Shown here piece after piece: positions 20,801 to 28,723 of a stretch of 64,000 bases of DNA. The DNA is taken from positions 1 through 64,000 of the forward strand of contig WOYW01000016.1 in assembly GCA_011620605.1 (NCBI GenBank), in the 5' to 3' direction. The translations under genes were made by a program, and so were the position numbers. Numbering within the stretch: position 1 is the first letter of the stretch; every line of letters starts with the position of its first letter. A model generated the notes under the pieces. That model worked only from the letters and a program-made list of their open reading frames with translations. It was not told the DNA's origin and ran no database searches. Origin of the DNA: Bacteroidales bacterium. GTDB lineage: Bacteria > Bacteroidota > Bacteroidia > Bacteroidales > UBA932.

Positions 20801-21471
20801 GGCCTTCACAGGTATGGCAGACTTATGATTATTACTTTGATCCCACCGCTGCTTATTTCGGATGCAAAAAAGCTTCCGAACCGCTTCATATTCAATGGAA
20901 TCCAGTATATGATGATATTGAAGTGGTCAACCTGCACGCCAAAAGACACGATAATCTTGTGGCAAAAGCCATACTGATCAATTCAGACGGAACCGTTCAG
21001 TGGGAAAAAGACACCTTGATCAACAGCCGGGAAGACTCCACAGTAAAATGTTTCAGGCTGGAATTCCCCGAAACTTTGAGCCCTGCACATTTCATAAAAC
21101 TGGTTTTAACAGAAAACGAAAAGATCGTATCTGAAAACTTTTACTGGCGTGGACTTGAGGACAGCAATCTCCGGTCTCTGAAAGACCTTCCAAAGGTGAC
21201 TTTAAAAGAAAGAACCAAAAGGCAGAAAATCAAAGAAGGTTGGAAACTGACTACTGTCCTGGAAAATGATTCAGACACTCCCTGCCTGATGGTCCGCCTT
21301 AAAGTTGTCGGGAATAATACCGGTGAGAGGATCCTTCCTGTATTGTACAGTGACAATTACGTGTTCCTCATGCCGGGTGAAACCAAAGAGATCGTCATGA
21401 CACTCAAAGGACAGGACACACGGGGAGAAAGACCAATTGTAAATGTTTCCGGATTTAATTATGAACCGTAA
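17875..21471 (+). CDS. GH2-family exo-glycosidase with F5/8-type C domain, lipoprotein
   Basis: A 1198-residue secreted lipoprotein (lipobox FLAGC, Cys21). Residues about 45-250 form a beta-rich N-terminal module, about 260-365 a discoidin/F5-8C carbohydrate-binding domain, about 385-585 the GH2 jelly roll, about 590-690 the Ig-like domain and about 700-1010 the TIM barrel. The acid/base Glu is in VGRNEG (about 820) and the nucleophile Glu in NVMNYES (about 888). The architecture resembles exo-beta-D-glucosaminidase and beta-mannosidase branches; the substrate is not certain. It overlaps the next gene by 11 nt. Confidence 0.85.
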   Translation: MMNKYSLIACMGLWAFFLAGCQSNESYTKGIGIYPGDPAEDLSPKLVTDNDQYGNVALNRITYHSSAFDYNLTGQLATDGIKAVSGPSFINVSSQNGNLKKREKGWLFDFKVNSVYQTTGENIIIMLELEGRVPVVTRMDLKGSLIYQPGKRSRYQILCYGSSDGKEWDLVKSEKGSGFPGTERPNPYAQWAGIPQPSVPEGPQPSYQFSFSPPRPERIIEQSYQFNQPVQYKFYKIEFHVPGADEWTFSDWDFFHNDRAVTISPSVDFHSAWMSAGSGNEWLMVDLGTISTVDSIALHWINKAVKGTLQGSPDNSNWTQMASLPGGEDPLDIIKLQTPAKVRFLKLCTEESINGERYVLTELEAFGTGSVKPVPKARNNPSANKISLNGGDWKLQRSSLVSETGQVISRIDYTTTEKWITATVPGTVLTSYMNAGAIPDPNYGDNQVQISESFFNSDFWYRTTFFVPENFNREKLFLNFDGINWKAPVYLNGVRIGRIRGAFTRGKFDVTKYIIPGADNVLAVKIRKNRHFGEVKEQNAQSPDQNGGILGADNPTFHASIGWDWIPTIRGRNIGIWNDVFLTTTGPVSLDDPLVQTFLPLPDTTRADISIEATLKNYRDEFVLGSLKGSYGNVPFTVEVGLEPGETRTVTTRIAVENPKLWWPKGYGAPNLYPVTMEFHLDGIKSDSVSFFSGVRQMDFDENNGILSLYINGRRFIGRGGNWGFSESNLNYRAREYDIAVAYHADMNFTMIRNWVGQTGDDEFYQACDRHGIMVWQDFWLANPWDGPDPYDEKMFMQNAEDMVRRIRNHPSIAIYVGRNEGFPPKTLDDALREMISRLHPGIHYISHSSAGVVSGGGPYRALPVRDYYLLYGKDRMHSERGMPNVMNYESLVQTMPAETLWPHNDMWGLHDFCLEGAQGAASFMEFVEKSFGPVKDAKEFSEYAQWINYNGYRGMFEGRSEFRRGLLLWMSHPAWPSQVWQTYDYYFDPTAAYFGCKKASEPLHIQWNPVYDDIEVVNLHAKRHDNLVAKAILINSDGTVQWEKDTLINSREDSTVKCFRLEFPETLSPAHFIKLVLTENEKIVSENFYWRGLEDSNLRSLKDLPKVTLKERTKRQKIKEGWKLTTVLENDSDTPCLMVRLKVVGNNTGERILPVLYSDNYVFLMPGETKEIVMTLKGQDTRGERPIVNVSGFNYEP

Positions 21472-23785
21472 CCTGCTGCTGATCCTGGGAATCATTGCCC
21501 TTACCGGTTGCCGGTCGAACAAAGACCTACAACTGTGGTACGACAGTCCTGCAGGTATTTGGGAAGCCACACTACCGCTGGGAAACGGCAGGCTGGGAAT
21601 GATGCCCAACGGACATCCGTCAGAAGAAAATATCGTCCTGAATGAAATTACGTTATGGTCCGGATCAGAACAGGATGCCACCAACCCCACGGCAAGTGAA
21701 TACCTGCCGCAAATAAGGCAGCTCTTGCTTGAGGGTCGTAACGACCTGGCACAGGAACTGATGTACGAACATTTTGTGTGCGGGGGATTGGGCTCGGGAT
21801 ACGGAAGCGGTGCCGATATTCCGTTCGGATGTTACCAGGTTCTGGGGAATCTGCACCTGGATTTTGCGGGAACTGAGTATAAGGAAGGATCATACCAAAG
21901 AAGCCTCAACCTTAGAAAGGCATTGGCCCGCACTGAATTTGAGGACCATTCAAGGGAATATTTCACCTCTTTTGCCCATGATGTGGGAATTATCCGCATC
22001 AAATCAAAGAAAAAGACGCACATAGTCATTCACATGGACCGGCCCGAAAGGTTTACAACAGCGGTTGAGAACGAGCGACTGGTCATGCGGGGTACCATGA
22101 CCAGCGGCGTAGAAGGAGTTCAGGGAATACCTTACGTAGCCAAAGTCGCTGTCAGATCAAAAAAGGGAAACGTAGTATTTGCCGGGGACAGCATTGTTCT
22201 GGATGGCATGAAAAAAGCCACGTTGATCTTATCGGCAGCTACCGGTTATTTCTCCGATGATCCGGAAAAACATTGCGACACGCTCCTGCAAAATGCACTC
22301 GACAAACGCTACAAGCGGTTGCGTAAGGATCATATCCGCGCATACAGACGGTTGTTTGACCGGGTCTCCCTGCAACTCGGCCCGGTAAATGACTTGCCGG
22401 ATATTCCCACGGACGAACGGCTTTCCGCTTCCGGGACAAAAGACGATCCGGGACTGGATGCCCTGTATTACCAATACGGGCGCTATTTGCTGATTTCCTC
22501 GACACGTCCCGGGCAATTGCCTCCCAACCTTCAGGGACTCTGGGCCAATACCGTCCAGACTCCGTGGAACGGCGATTATCACCTGAACATCAACCTGCAA
22601 ATGAGCCACTGGCTGGCCGAGCCTGGGAACCTTGCCGAGTTGCACACTCCGCTAATCGATTTTACCAGGGCCCTCGTTCCTTCAGGTGCCACTACCGCCC
22701 GTTCTTTTTACGGAGCCGAGGGGTGGACAGCGCATGTGATCTGCAATCCCTGGCATTTTACCGCACCCGGGGAATATCCTTCCTGGGGGGCGACAAATAC
22801 GGGAGGGGCCTGGCTTTGCCAGCATTTGTGGACGCATTACATGTACAATCCCAATGAAAAATACCTGAAGGAAGTTTACCCGGTAATGAAAGGAGCCAGT
22901 GAATTCTTCCTGTCCTCCATGATCCGGGAACCTTCCCACGGATGGCTGGTTACAGCACCTACCACTTCTCCTGAAAATGCCTTTTATATGCCCGACGGAA
23001 AAACAGTTGTAAGTGTATGTATGGGATCTACCATGGACAACCAGTTGGTCAGGGAATTGTTTACCAACACTTCCCTGGCTGCGGTAATACTGGGCATTGA
23101 CAGCGTCTTTTGCGAACAATTGCAAGAAGCTGTTCAGGATCTTCCCCCACACCGGATAAGTCCCGAAGGCTACCTGCAGGAATGGCTGGAAGATTACAGG
23201 GAAACCGATCCGCACCACCGCCATGTTTCACACCTGTACGGCTTGCATCCCGGAGTTCAGATCACTCCTTCAGCAACGCCGGAACTGGCCCGGGCCTGCG
23301 AAAAAACGCTGGAACGGCGCGGTGACGGAGGTACCGGATGGTCACGTGCCTGGAAGATCAATTTCTGGGCCCGGCTTCATAACGGAGAACGGGCGTATAA
23401 ATTGCTAAAAAACCTGCTTTCGCCGGAAAGCACGTATCCCAACCTGTTTTGTGCACATCCCCCGTTCCAGATAGACGGCAATTTTGGAGGTGCGTCCGGA
23501 ATTGGTGAAATGTTGCTGCAAAGCCACGAAGGGTTCATTAATCTTTTACCGGCTATTCCCGGGGCCTGGCCCGGAGGGTTTTTCCAGGGAATGAAAGTGC
23601 AGGGGAATGCAGAAATTTCCTGTTGGTGGAAAAAATCAACTGTTCGTAAAGTAGTCCTGAATGCCCCCGAAGGAGGTACGTTTACCATAGCTGCCAATGG
23701 GGAACAAACTACCGTAACCCTGTCACCAGGTGAAAAAATTCGTTTGCGCTTTCCTCTGAAAAAAAAGAAAGCTGAACAGGAATAA
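21461..23785 (+). CDS. GH95 alpha-L-fucosidase lipoprotein
   Basis: A 774-residue inverting fucosidase, most often specific for alpha-1,2-fucose (some members act on galactose). ATG 21461 overlaps the end of the GH2 gene and opens a lipoprotein signal (ALTGC). Family residues: the paired Asn in HLNINLQMSHW (about 373-378), the acidic TTSPENAF segment (about 503) and the Asp of DGNFGGASGIGEM (about 670). It is translated with the GH2 gene. Its last 77 bases are antisense to the end of lpxK. Confidence 0.92.
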   Translation: MNRNLLLILGIIALTGCRSNKDLQLWYDSPAGIWEATLPLGNGRLGMMPNGHPSEENIVLNEITLWSGSEQDATNPTASEYLPQIRQLLLEGRNDLAQELMYEHFVCGGLGSGYGSGADIPFGCYQVLGNLHLDFAGTEYKEGSYQRSLNLRKALARTEFEDHSREYFTSFAHDVGIIRIKSKKKTHIVIHMDRPERFTTAVENERLVMRGTMTSGVEGVQGIPYVAKVAVRSKKGNVVFAGDSIVLDGMKKATLILSAATGYFSDDPEKHCDTLLQNALDKRYKRLRKDHIRAYRRLFDRVSLQLGPVNDLPDIPTDERLSASGTKDDPGLDALYYQYGRYLLISSTRPGQLPPNLQGLWANTVQTPWNGDYHLNINLQMSHWLAEPGNLAELHTPLIDFTRALVPSGATTARSFYGAEGWTAHVICNPWHFTAPGEYPSWGATNTGGAWLCQHLWTHYMYNPNEKYLKEVYPVMKGASEFFLSSMIREPSHGWLVTAPTTSPENAFYMPDGKTVVSVCMGSTMDNQLVRELFTNTSLAAVILGIDSVFCEQLQEAVQDLPPHRISPEGYLQEWLEDYRETDPHHRHVSHLYGLHPGVQITPSATPELARACEKTLERRGDGGTGWSRAWKINFWARLHNGERAYKLLKNLLSPESTYPNLFCAHPPFQIDGNFGGASGIGEMLLQSHEGFINLLPAIPGAWPGGFFQGMKVQGNAEISCWWKKSTVRKVVLNAPEGGTFTIAANGEQTTVTLSPGEKIRLRFPLKKKKAEQE

Positions 23786-24707
23786 CCCAGCCCGGAATAC
23801 CGGAATTAGCAAGCCTGACCGCATCTTTAGCCGTAGTAACCATTTGCAGATGAGGGTTTTCGTATAATAACCCCCGGATCTTTTCCAGATCTTTTACTGA
23901 AAAACGGTGGTGATCCGGAAACTTCAGATGATATTCCACTTTGTATGATTTTTCCAGAAATTCCACCAACAGTTTCGGATTGGCTATTCCGCTTACCAGC
24001 AACAGGGAAACTCCCTTTTGAGGTTTATTTTCTGCCTTGTTCAGCGGGACCGGTTGCCCGTAAGACATATAGGTATAAAACTCGGGTACATTCCAAAAAG
24101 ACTCTTTCGGCCGGTCTGCCGGATCCGGCAAACGGAGACAATGTGTATAAACAACACAATCCGCCCTGTTGCCGACCCGTGGCAGGTCCCTAAGCCGTCC
24201 AAACGGCAGCAGTGTGTCTTCAGAAACCGGGCGGGTATGATCAACCATTAGTACATTTTTGGAAGCACGTACCCTGCGGTGCTGGAACGCATCATCCAGG
24301 ATAACCGGGTGGTTGCCGGGAAAATCCTTACTGATACGCAGGAGCCCTTTTACCCTGTCTTCGCATACGGCAACGGTGACTTCCGGAAAATGTTGTTTGA
24401 CCTGGAGCGGTTCGTCGCCTGTCTGATCCCAGGTGTCTGTAACATTTACATAACGGAATCCCTTTGTTTTCCGGCCGTAACCCCTGGACAACACAACCGG
24501 GATCACGTTCTTTTCCAGGAATCTGCCAACAAGGTATTCTGTCATGGGTGTTTTCCCGGTCCCTCCCACCGTAATGTTTCCTACACAGATGGTATGCAGC
24601 GGAAAAGAGTAGGATCTGAAAATTCCCCTGTCGTAAAGGAAATGCCTCATGTCCAGTATCCAGGCATAAGGCGAAAGCCACATCAGGTACGTACGGTTCA
24701 TCCCCAT
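23709..24707 (-). CDS. lpxK: tetraacyldisaccharide 4'-kinase
   Basis: A 332-residue inner-membrane-associated kinase that phosphorylates the 4' position of the lipid A precursor. A hydrophobic N-terminus is followed by the P-loop VGNITVGGTGKTP (about 42-54), the LSRGYGRK block and DDAFQHRRV. The C-terminal part (about 235-330) is the usual small domain, FPDHHRFSVKDL. Length is typical. The start overlaps the end of dusB by 10 nt; the 3' end overlaps the convergent GH95 gene by 77 nt. Confidence 0.95.
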   Translation of the reverse strand: MGMNRTYLMWLSPYAWILDMRHFLYDRGIFRSYSFPLHTICVGNITVGGTGKTPMTEYLVGRFLEKNVIPVVLSRGYGRKTKGFRYVNVTDTWDQTGDEPLQVKQHFPEVTVAVCEDRVKGLLRISKDFPGNHPVILDDAFQHRRVRASKNVLMVDHTRPVSEDTLLPFGRLRDLPRVGNRADCVVYTHCLRLPDPADRPKESFWNVPEFYTYMSYGQPVPLNKAENKPQKGVSLLLVSGIANPKLLVEFLEKSYKVEYHLKFPDHHRFSVKDLEKIRGLLYENPHLQMVTTAKDAVRLANSGIPGWVIPVQLSFFSEESANEFFHLVTGLR

Positions 24708-25672
24708 TTTTTTGCTATAAAGTTCAGTATGTTAAACAATTCCTGCGGGTCGTCCTCGGTTACCAGTTTGAGCCGGGTTGACTTAAAATCGGGCAAGCCT
24801 TTGAAATAAGAACTCAAATGACGGCGCATTTCCAGGATACCTACCCTGTCCCCTTTCACTTCCAGTGATTTAGCCAGGTGTCTTTTTGCCAAAACTACCC
24901 GGTTCGCTATGCTCATGGGTGCCAGTACATGCCCGGTCTCCAGGTAATGCCTTATTTCACGGAACAGCCAGGGATGTCCAAAGCTGGCCCGGCCTATCAT
25001 AATACCGTCTACTCCGTATTGGTCAAAAGCACGCCGGGCCTGTTGCGGGGTACAGATATCCCCGTTCCCGATTATCGGGATGCGGATGCGCGGGTTGGCC
25101 TTCACCGCGCCAATCGGCTTCCAGTCCGCCTCGCCCTTATACATTTGTGACCGCGTACGGCCGTGAATGGTAAGGGCGGCGATCCCCGCATCCTGCAGAG
25201 CCTCGGCAAGTTCTCCTATGATAATGGAATCTTCGTCCCACCCCAGGCGGGTCTTGACCGTGACCGGGGTGCTAACTGCCTGCACCAGGCGGCGGGTGAT
25301 TTCCACCATGCCTTCAGGGTCACGCAACCATCCGCTTCCGGCCCCTCGCTTTGCGATCTTGTTCTTGGGACAGCCGAAATTGATGTCTATCACATCGGGC
25401 CGGGTTTCTTCGGCCATTTGGGCTGCCTGTATCATGGCTTCCGGAATATGCCCGTATATCTGGATGCCTACCGGTCTTTCATCATCGGATAAAACCAGTT
25501 TCTCCCGGCTTTTCCAGGCATCCCGTATAAGCCCGTCGGCCGATACAAATTCCGTATACATCATATCGGCTCCATATTCCTTACATATATAACGGAATGA
25601 CGCATCGGTCACATCCTCCATGGGTGCCAGGAAAAGAGGTTCTTTACCCAGATCAATACCTGCGATCTTCAT
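24698..25672 (-). CDS. dusB: tRNA-dihydrouridine synthase B
   Basis: A 324-residue FMN-dependent enzyme reducing uridines in the tRNA D-loop. The TIM barrel begins LAPMEDVTDASFR; the catalytic Cys is in DINFGCPKNKI (about 100); phosphate and FMN contacts appear in IIGNGDI and DGIMIGRASFG; a helical C-terminal domain follows. It is cotranscribed with lpxK and diverges from pfkA across 35 bp. Confidence 0.95.
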   Translation of the reverse strand: MKIAGIDLGKEPLFLAPMEDVTDASFRYICKEYGADMMYTEFVSADGLIRDAWKSREKLVLSDDERPVGIQIYGHIPEAMIQAAQMAEETRPDVIDINFGCPKNKIAKRGAGSGWLRDPEGMVEITRRLVQAVSTPVTVKTRLGWDEDSIIIGELAEALQDAGIAALTIHGRTRSQMYKGEADWKPIGAVKANPRIRIPIIGNGDICTPQQARRAFDQYGVDGIMIGRASFGHPWLFREIRHYLETGHVLAPMSIANRVVLAKRHLAKSLEVKGDRVGILEMRRHLSSYFKGLPDFKSTRLKLVTEDDPQELFNILNFIAKKWG

Positions 25673-25710
25673 ACGACAAAGATAATTTTTTCTACTTTTG
25701 CAGTCGTATG
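25670..25710. promoter_or_regulatory. overlapping divergent promoters of dusB and pfkA
   Basis: Both start codons lie in a perfect 8-bp inverted repeat: CATACGAC (25670-25677) and GTCGTATG (25703-25710). Between them are -7 boxes on opposite strands: TATCTTTG for dusB (25677-25684, minus), 4 nt before its ATG, and TACTTTTG for pfkA (25693-25700, plus), 7 nt before its ATG. Neither has a clear -33 TTTG. Confidence 0.6.
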
Positions 25711-26688
25711 AAAAAGATTAAAACTATAGGAGTTCTTACTTCCGGGGGAGATGCCCCGGGAATGAATGCCGCCATAAGGGCGGTTGTCAGGACATCAACG
25801 TATCATGAATGTAATGTTATAGGTATACAGCGTGGTTTCACCGGTTTGTTGCAAAACCTTTTTGTGCCGCTTCAGAATCATTCCGTGGCACAGAAAATTT
25901 CCGTGGGCGGAACATTTCTCAAATCTTCCCGCTGTCCCGAATTTAAAACCAGGGAAGCCCGTTCCCTGGCCTACAAGAATCTACAACAACAGGAGATAGA
26001 CGCCCTGGTAGTTATAGGAGGGGACGGTTCGTTCCGCGGGGCAGACCTGCTTGTTAAAGAATACGGGCTTCCCGTGATGGGAATTCCGGGGACCATAGAC
26101 AACGACATTTACGGAACGGATTATACCATTGGCTTTGACACTGCCGTTAACACCGCTGTGCAGGCTGTTGACAAACTCAGGGATACGGCCGACTCACATA
26201 ACATGGTATTCTTTGTGGAAGTGATGGGACGGGATGCCGGGTTCATCGCGCTGAACACGTCCATTTCTACAGGAGCGGAAGCGACCATGATCCCGGAGGT
26301 CCAGACCGATATCGGCAAACTCTGCGAATACCTGGAGCTGGAACGGCGTAAAAACAAAACATCCGGGATCATAATCGTTGCCGAGGGAGAGGAACAGGGA
26401 AGCGCATCGGTGGTAGCCGCCAAAGTTAAAGAAAGGCTTCCCAATTACGAAACCCGTGTAACCACGCTGGGGCATGTGCAGCGCGGGGGATCTCCCACTG
26501 CCAACGACCGTGTACTGGCAAGCATCCTGGGACACGATGCCGTTGTGGCCCTGGTGGAAGGCAAAACCGGAATGATGGTGGGTGTTGTCAACAACCAGAC
26601 CGTCTTCACTCCGTTCCACGAAGCATACTCCCGTCACAGCGAGATCAACAAACGATGGGTCGATATCGCTTACATACTATCGCTTTGA
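25708..26688 (+). CDS. pfkA: ATP-dependent 6-phosphofructokinase
   Basis: A 326-residue glycolytic enzyme converting fructose-6-phosphate to fructose-1,6-bisphosphate. ATP-binding Gly-rich segments are TSGGDAPGMNAAIR near the N-terminus and GGDGSFRGA about 102-110. The catalytic loop is PGTIDNDI with Asp as base, and MGRDAGFIA contacts the sugar phosphate. GGDG (rather than GGDD) argues for ATP, not PPi, as donor. ATG 25708 is chosen because it starts the conserved first strand. Confidence 0.95.
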   Translation: MKKIKTIGVLTSGGDAPGMNAAIRAVVRTSTYHECNVIGIQRGFTGLLQNLFVPLQNHSVAQKISVGGTFLKSSRCPEFKTREARSLAYKNLQQQEIDALVVIGGDGSFRGADLLVKEYGLPVMGIPGTIDNDIYGTDYTIGFDTAVNTAVQAVDKLRDTADSHNMVFFVEVMGRDAGFIALNTSISTGAEATMIPEVQTDIGKLCEYLELERRKNKTSGIIIVAEGEEQGSASVVAAKVKERLPNYETRVTTLGHVQRGGSPTANDRVLASILGHDAVVALVEGKTGMMVGVVNNQTVFTPFHEAYSRHSEINKRWVDIAYILSL

Positions 26689-26713
26689 TTTCTAGAAAAA
26701 AGTAGTATCTTTG
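26684..26713 (+). promoter_or_regulatory. promoter of rplM-rpsI
   Basis: TTTG at 26684-26687, an 18-nt spacer and TATCTTTG at 26706-26713 give a strong Bacteroidota promoter. It overlaps the last codon and stop of pfkA, and leaves a leader of about 55 nt before the GTG at 26774. Confidence 0.75.
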
Positions 26714-26773
26714 CAGCCCCTTTTAATTTAGGGATCGCAATTTTATTGTATAATTATTATAAAAATCAACCAG

Positions 26774-27226
26774 GTGAACACATTATCCTACAAGACCGTA
26801 AGCGCCAACAAAGCTACCGTTACCAAAGAATGGGTGGTAATTGACGCAACCGATCAGGTGTTGGGCCGACTTGCCGTAAAAGCAGCCACACTGTTGCGCG
26901 GCAAACACAAACCCAATTTTACCCCTCACGTGGATTGTGGTGACAACGTTATCATTATCAACGCAGAGAAGATCCGTCTGACGGGTAACAAGCTGGACGA
27001 AAAAACGTACGTCCGGCACTCCGGATACCCTGGCGGTCAAAGCAGTGAAACAGCCAAAGAGTTGCTTAAACGCAGACCGCTTGCTCTTGTGGAACATGCC
27101 GTTAAAGGCATGCTTCCCAAAACACGCCTCGGTTCTGAGCTTTTCCGTAACCTACATGTTTATCAGGGACCGGAACATCCTCACCAGGCACAGCAACCCA
27201 AACAAATCAATTTAAACGAAAACTAA
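26774..27226 (+). CDS. rplM: 50S ribosomal protein L13
   Basis: A 150-residue L13 of the large subunit, starting with GTG at 26774. The N-terminal [20 protein letters not shown] region and the core [17 protein letters not shown] and [16 protein letters not shown] are characteristic, as is the C-terminal GMLPKTRLG and [16 protein letters not shown]. rpsI follows after 7 nt in the normal L13-S9 pair. Confidence 0.96.
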   Translation: MNTLSYKTVSANKATVTKEWVVIDATDQVLGRLAVKAATLLRGKHKPNFTPHVDCGDNVIIINAEKIRLTGNKLDEKTYVRHSGYPGGQSSETAKELLKRRPLALVEHAVKGMLPKTRLGSELFRNLHVYQGPEHPHQAQQPKQINLNEN

Positions 27227-27233
27227 ACAGAGC

Positions 27234-27623
27234 ATGGAAGTAATCAACGCCCTTGGAAGAAGAAAATCAGCCGTTGCTCGCGTTTACGTTCAAGCCGGAA
27301 AAGGTAACATCATCATCAATGATCGTTCTTTGGAAGACTATTTTAAAGAAGGCACCCTTCAGTACATTGCCAGACAAGCACTGGAACTGACAGGAACCAC
27401 CTCTCAGTTTGACGTGAAAGTCAACCTGGACGGAGGCGGCATCAAAGGTCAGGCAGAAGCTTTGCGCCTGGCTATTGCCCGTGCTTTATGCAAGATCGAT
27501 TCCGAAGCCTATCGTGGTGTTTTGAAGTCCAACGGGATGCTTACCCGCGATGCCCGCGAGGTAGAGCGTAAGAAACCCGGAAAACCCGGCGCACGCAAAC
27601 GCTTCCAATTCAGCAAACGTTAA
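27234..27623 (+). CDS. rpsI: 30S ribosomal protein S9
   Basis: A 129-residue S9 whose C-terminal tail reaches the P-site. Diagnostic features are NALGRRKSAVARVY at the start, the GGGIKGQAEALRLAIARAL block and the basic end KKPGKPGARKRFQFSKR, the last residue being the conserved Arg. It forms one unit with rplM. Confidence 0.97.
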   Translation: MEVINALGRRKSAVARVYVQAGKGNIIINDRSLEDYFKEGTLQYIARQALELTGTTSQFDVKVNLDGGGIKGQAEALRLAIARALCKIDSEAYRGVLKSNGMLTRDAREVERKKPGKPGARKRFQFSKR

Positions 27624-27632
27624 ACCACTGAT

Positions 27633-27747
27633 TTATCAATGCACGGCAATTGTCAAAACAGCTGTGATCAATTTATTGCTACCGGATGTTTCGATTGCCG
27701 CGGAAAATTAAAGCGGACTGTCAGTGACACTACCCTTTAATTGATAA
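27633..27747 (+). promoter_or_regulatory. nested inverted repeats in the rpsI-rpsB spacer
   Basis: TTATCAAT (27633-27640) pairs with ATTGATAA (27740-27747), and inside it CGGCAAT (27644-27650) pairs with ATTGCCG (27694-27700). The 157-nt spacer has no coding potential, so a structured rpsB leader, perhaps an S2 autoregulatory site as in other bacteria, is a reasonable inference. Confidence 0.5.
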
Positions 27748-27780
27748 AAAGAGTTAAAAACAAAATTAAAAAACAAAGTA

Positions 27781-28710
27781 ATGCCAAGAACAAATTTCCA
27801 GGACCTTCTTGATGCAGGTGTACATTTCGGTCACTTAAAACGTAAGTGGAATCCTAAAATGGCTCCCTATATCTTTATGGAAAAGAACGGGATCCATATC
27901 ATAGACCTGCACAAGACCATCGTCAAGATAGATGAAGCGGCAAATGTTGCTAAACAACTGGCCAAAGCCGGAAGAAAGATATTATTTGTCGCCACCAAGA
28001 AACAAGCTAAAGACATAGTTGCAGAAGCTGCCAAATCCGTCAACATGCCGTACGTAACGGAACGTTGGCCGGGTGGTATGCTTACCAACTTCCCCACTAT
28101 CCGCAAGGCCGTCAAAAAGATGAACACCATTGACAAAATGATGACTGACGGCACTTTTGAAACCCTTGCAAAACGCGAACGTCTGCAGGTTACCCGCCAA
28201 CGCGCCAAACTGGAGAAAAACCTGGGATCCATTGCAGATCTCAACCGTTTGCCCGCCGCGCTTTTTATAGTCGACATCCAGAAAGAGGTGAATGCCGTAA
28301 GGGAAGCATTCCGTTTAAACATCCCGGTGATCGCATTGGTTGATACATGTTGCGATCCTACACCTATTGATTACGTGATCCCGGCAAACGATGATGCAGC
28401 CAAATCTATTGCCCTTATTATTGAAGTTATCCGGCAGGCCGTAAGTGAAGGTCTGGAAGAGCGGAAAATGGAAAAAGATAAAGAGGTGGTCATGGATTCT
28501 TCAGAAGAAGATAATGACACGCCTGTCAAACGTTCCCGCACACGCAGGCAGCGCATAGACGAAGACAAAGCTCCTGTCAGAAAAGAGGAAGCTCCGGTGA
28601 AAGAAGAGAAACCTGCCAAAGAAGAAGCTCCTGTACCTGTAAAAGAAGAGGAAGCTCCTGTAAAAGAAGATGCATCAAAAGAAGTATCTGAAGACAAAAA
28701 ATCCGAATAA
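27781..28710 (+). CDS. rpsB: 30S ribosomal protein S2 with long charged tail
   Basis: A 309-residue S2. The core (1-228) is typical: LLDAGVHFGHLKRKWNPKM at the start, ERWPGGMLTNFPTIR, and VDTCCDPTPIDYVIPANDDA. Residues about 230-309 form a low-complexity tail: a basic patch KRSRTRRQR, then repeats of E/K-E-E-A-P-V-K-E. This makes the protein clearly longer than the usual 230-280 residues. It lies 14 nt before tsf, the universal rpsB-tsf order. Confidence 0.96.
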   Translation: MPRTNFQDLLDAGVHFGHLKRKWNPKMAPYIFMEKNGIHIIDLHKTIVKIDEAANVAKQLAKAGRKILFVATKKQAKDIVAEAAKSVNMPYVTERWPGGMLTNFPTIRKAVKKMNTIDKMMTDGTFETLAKRERLQVTRQRAKLEKNLGSIADLNRLPAALFIVDIQKEVNAVREAFRLNIPVIALVDTCCDPTPIDYVIPANDDAAKSIALIIEVIRQAVSEGLEERKMEKDKEVVMDSSEEDNDTPVKRSRTRRQRIDEDKAPVRKEEAPVKEEKPAKEEAPVPVKEEEAPVKEDASKEVSEDKKSE

Positions 28711-28723
28711 GAAAAAAACATAT

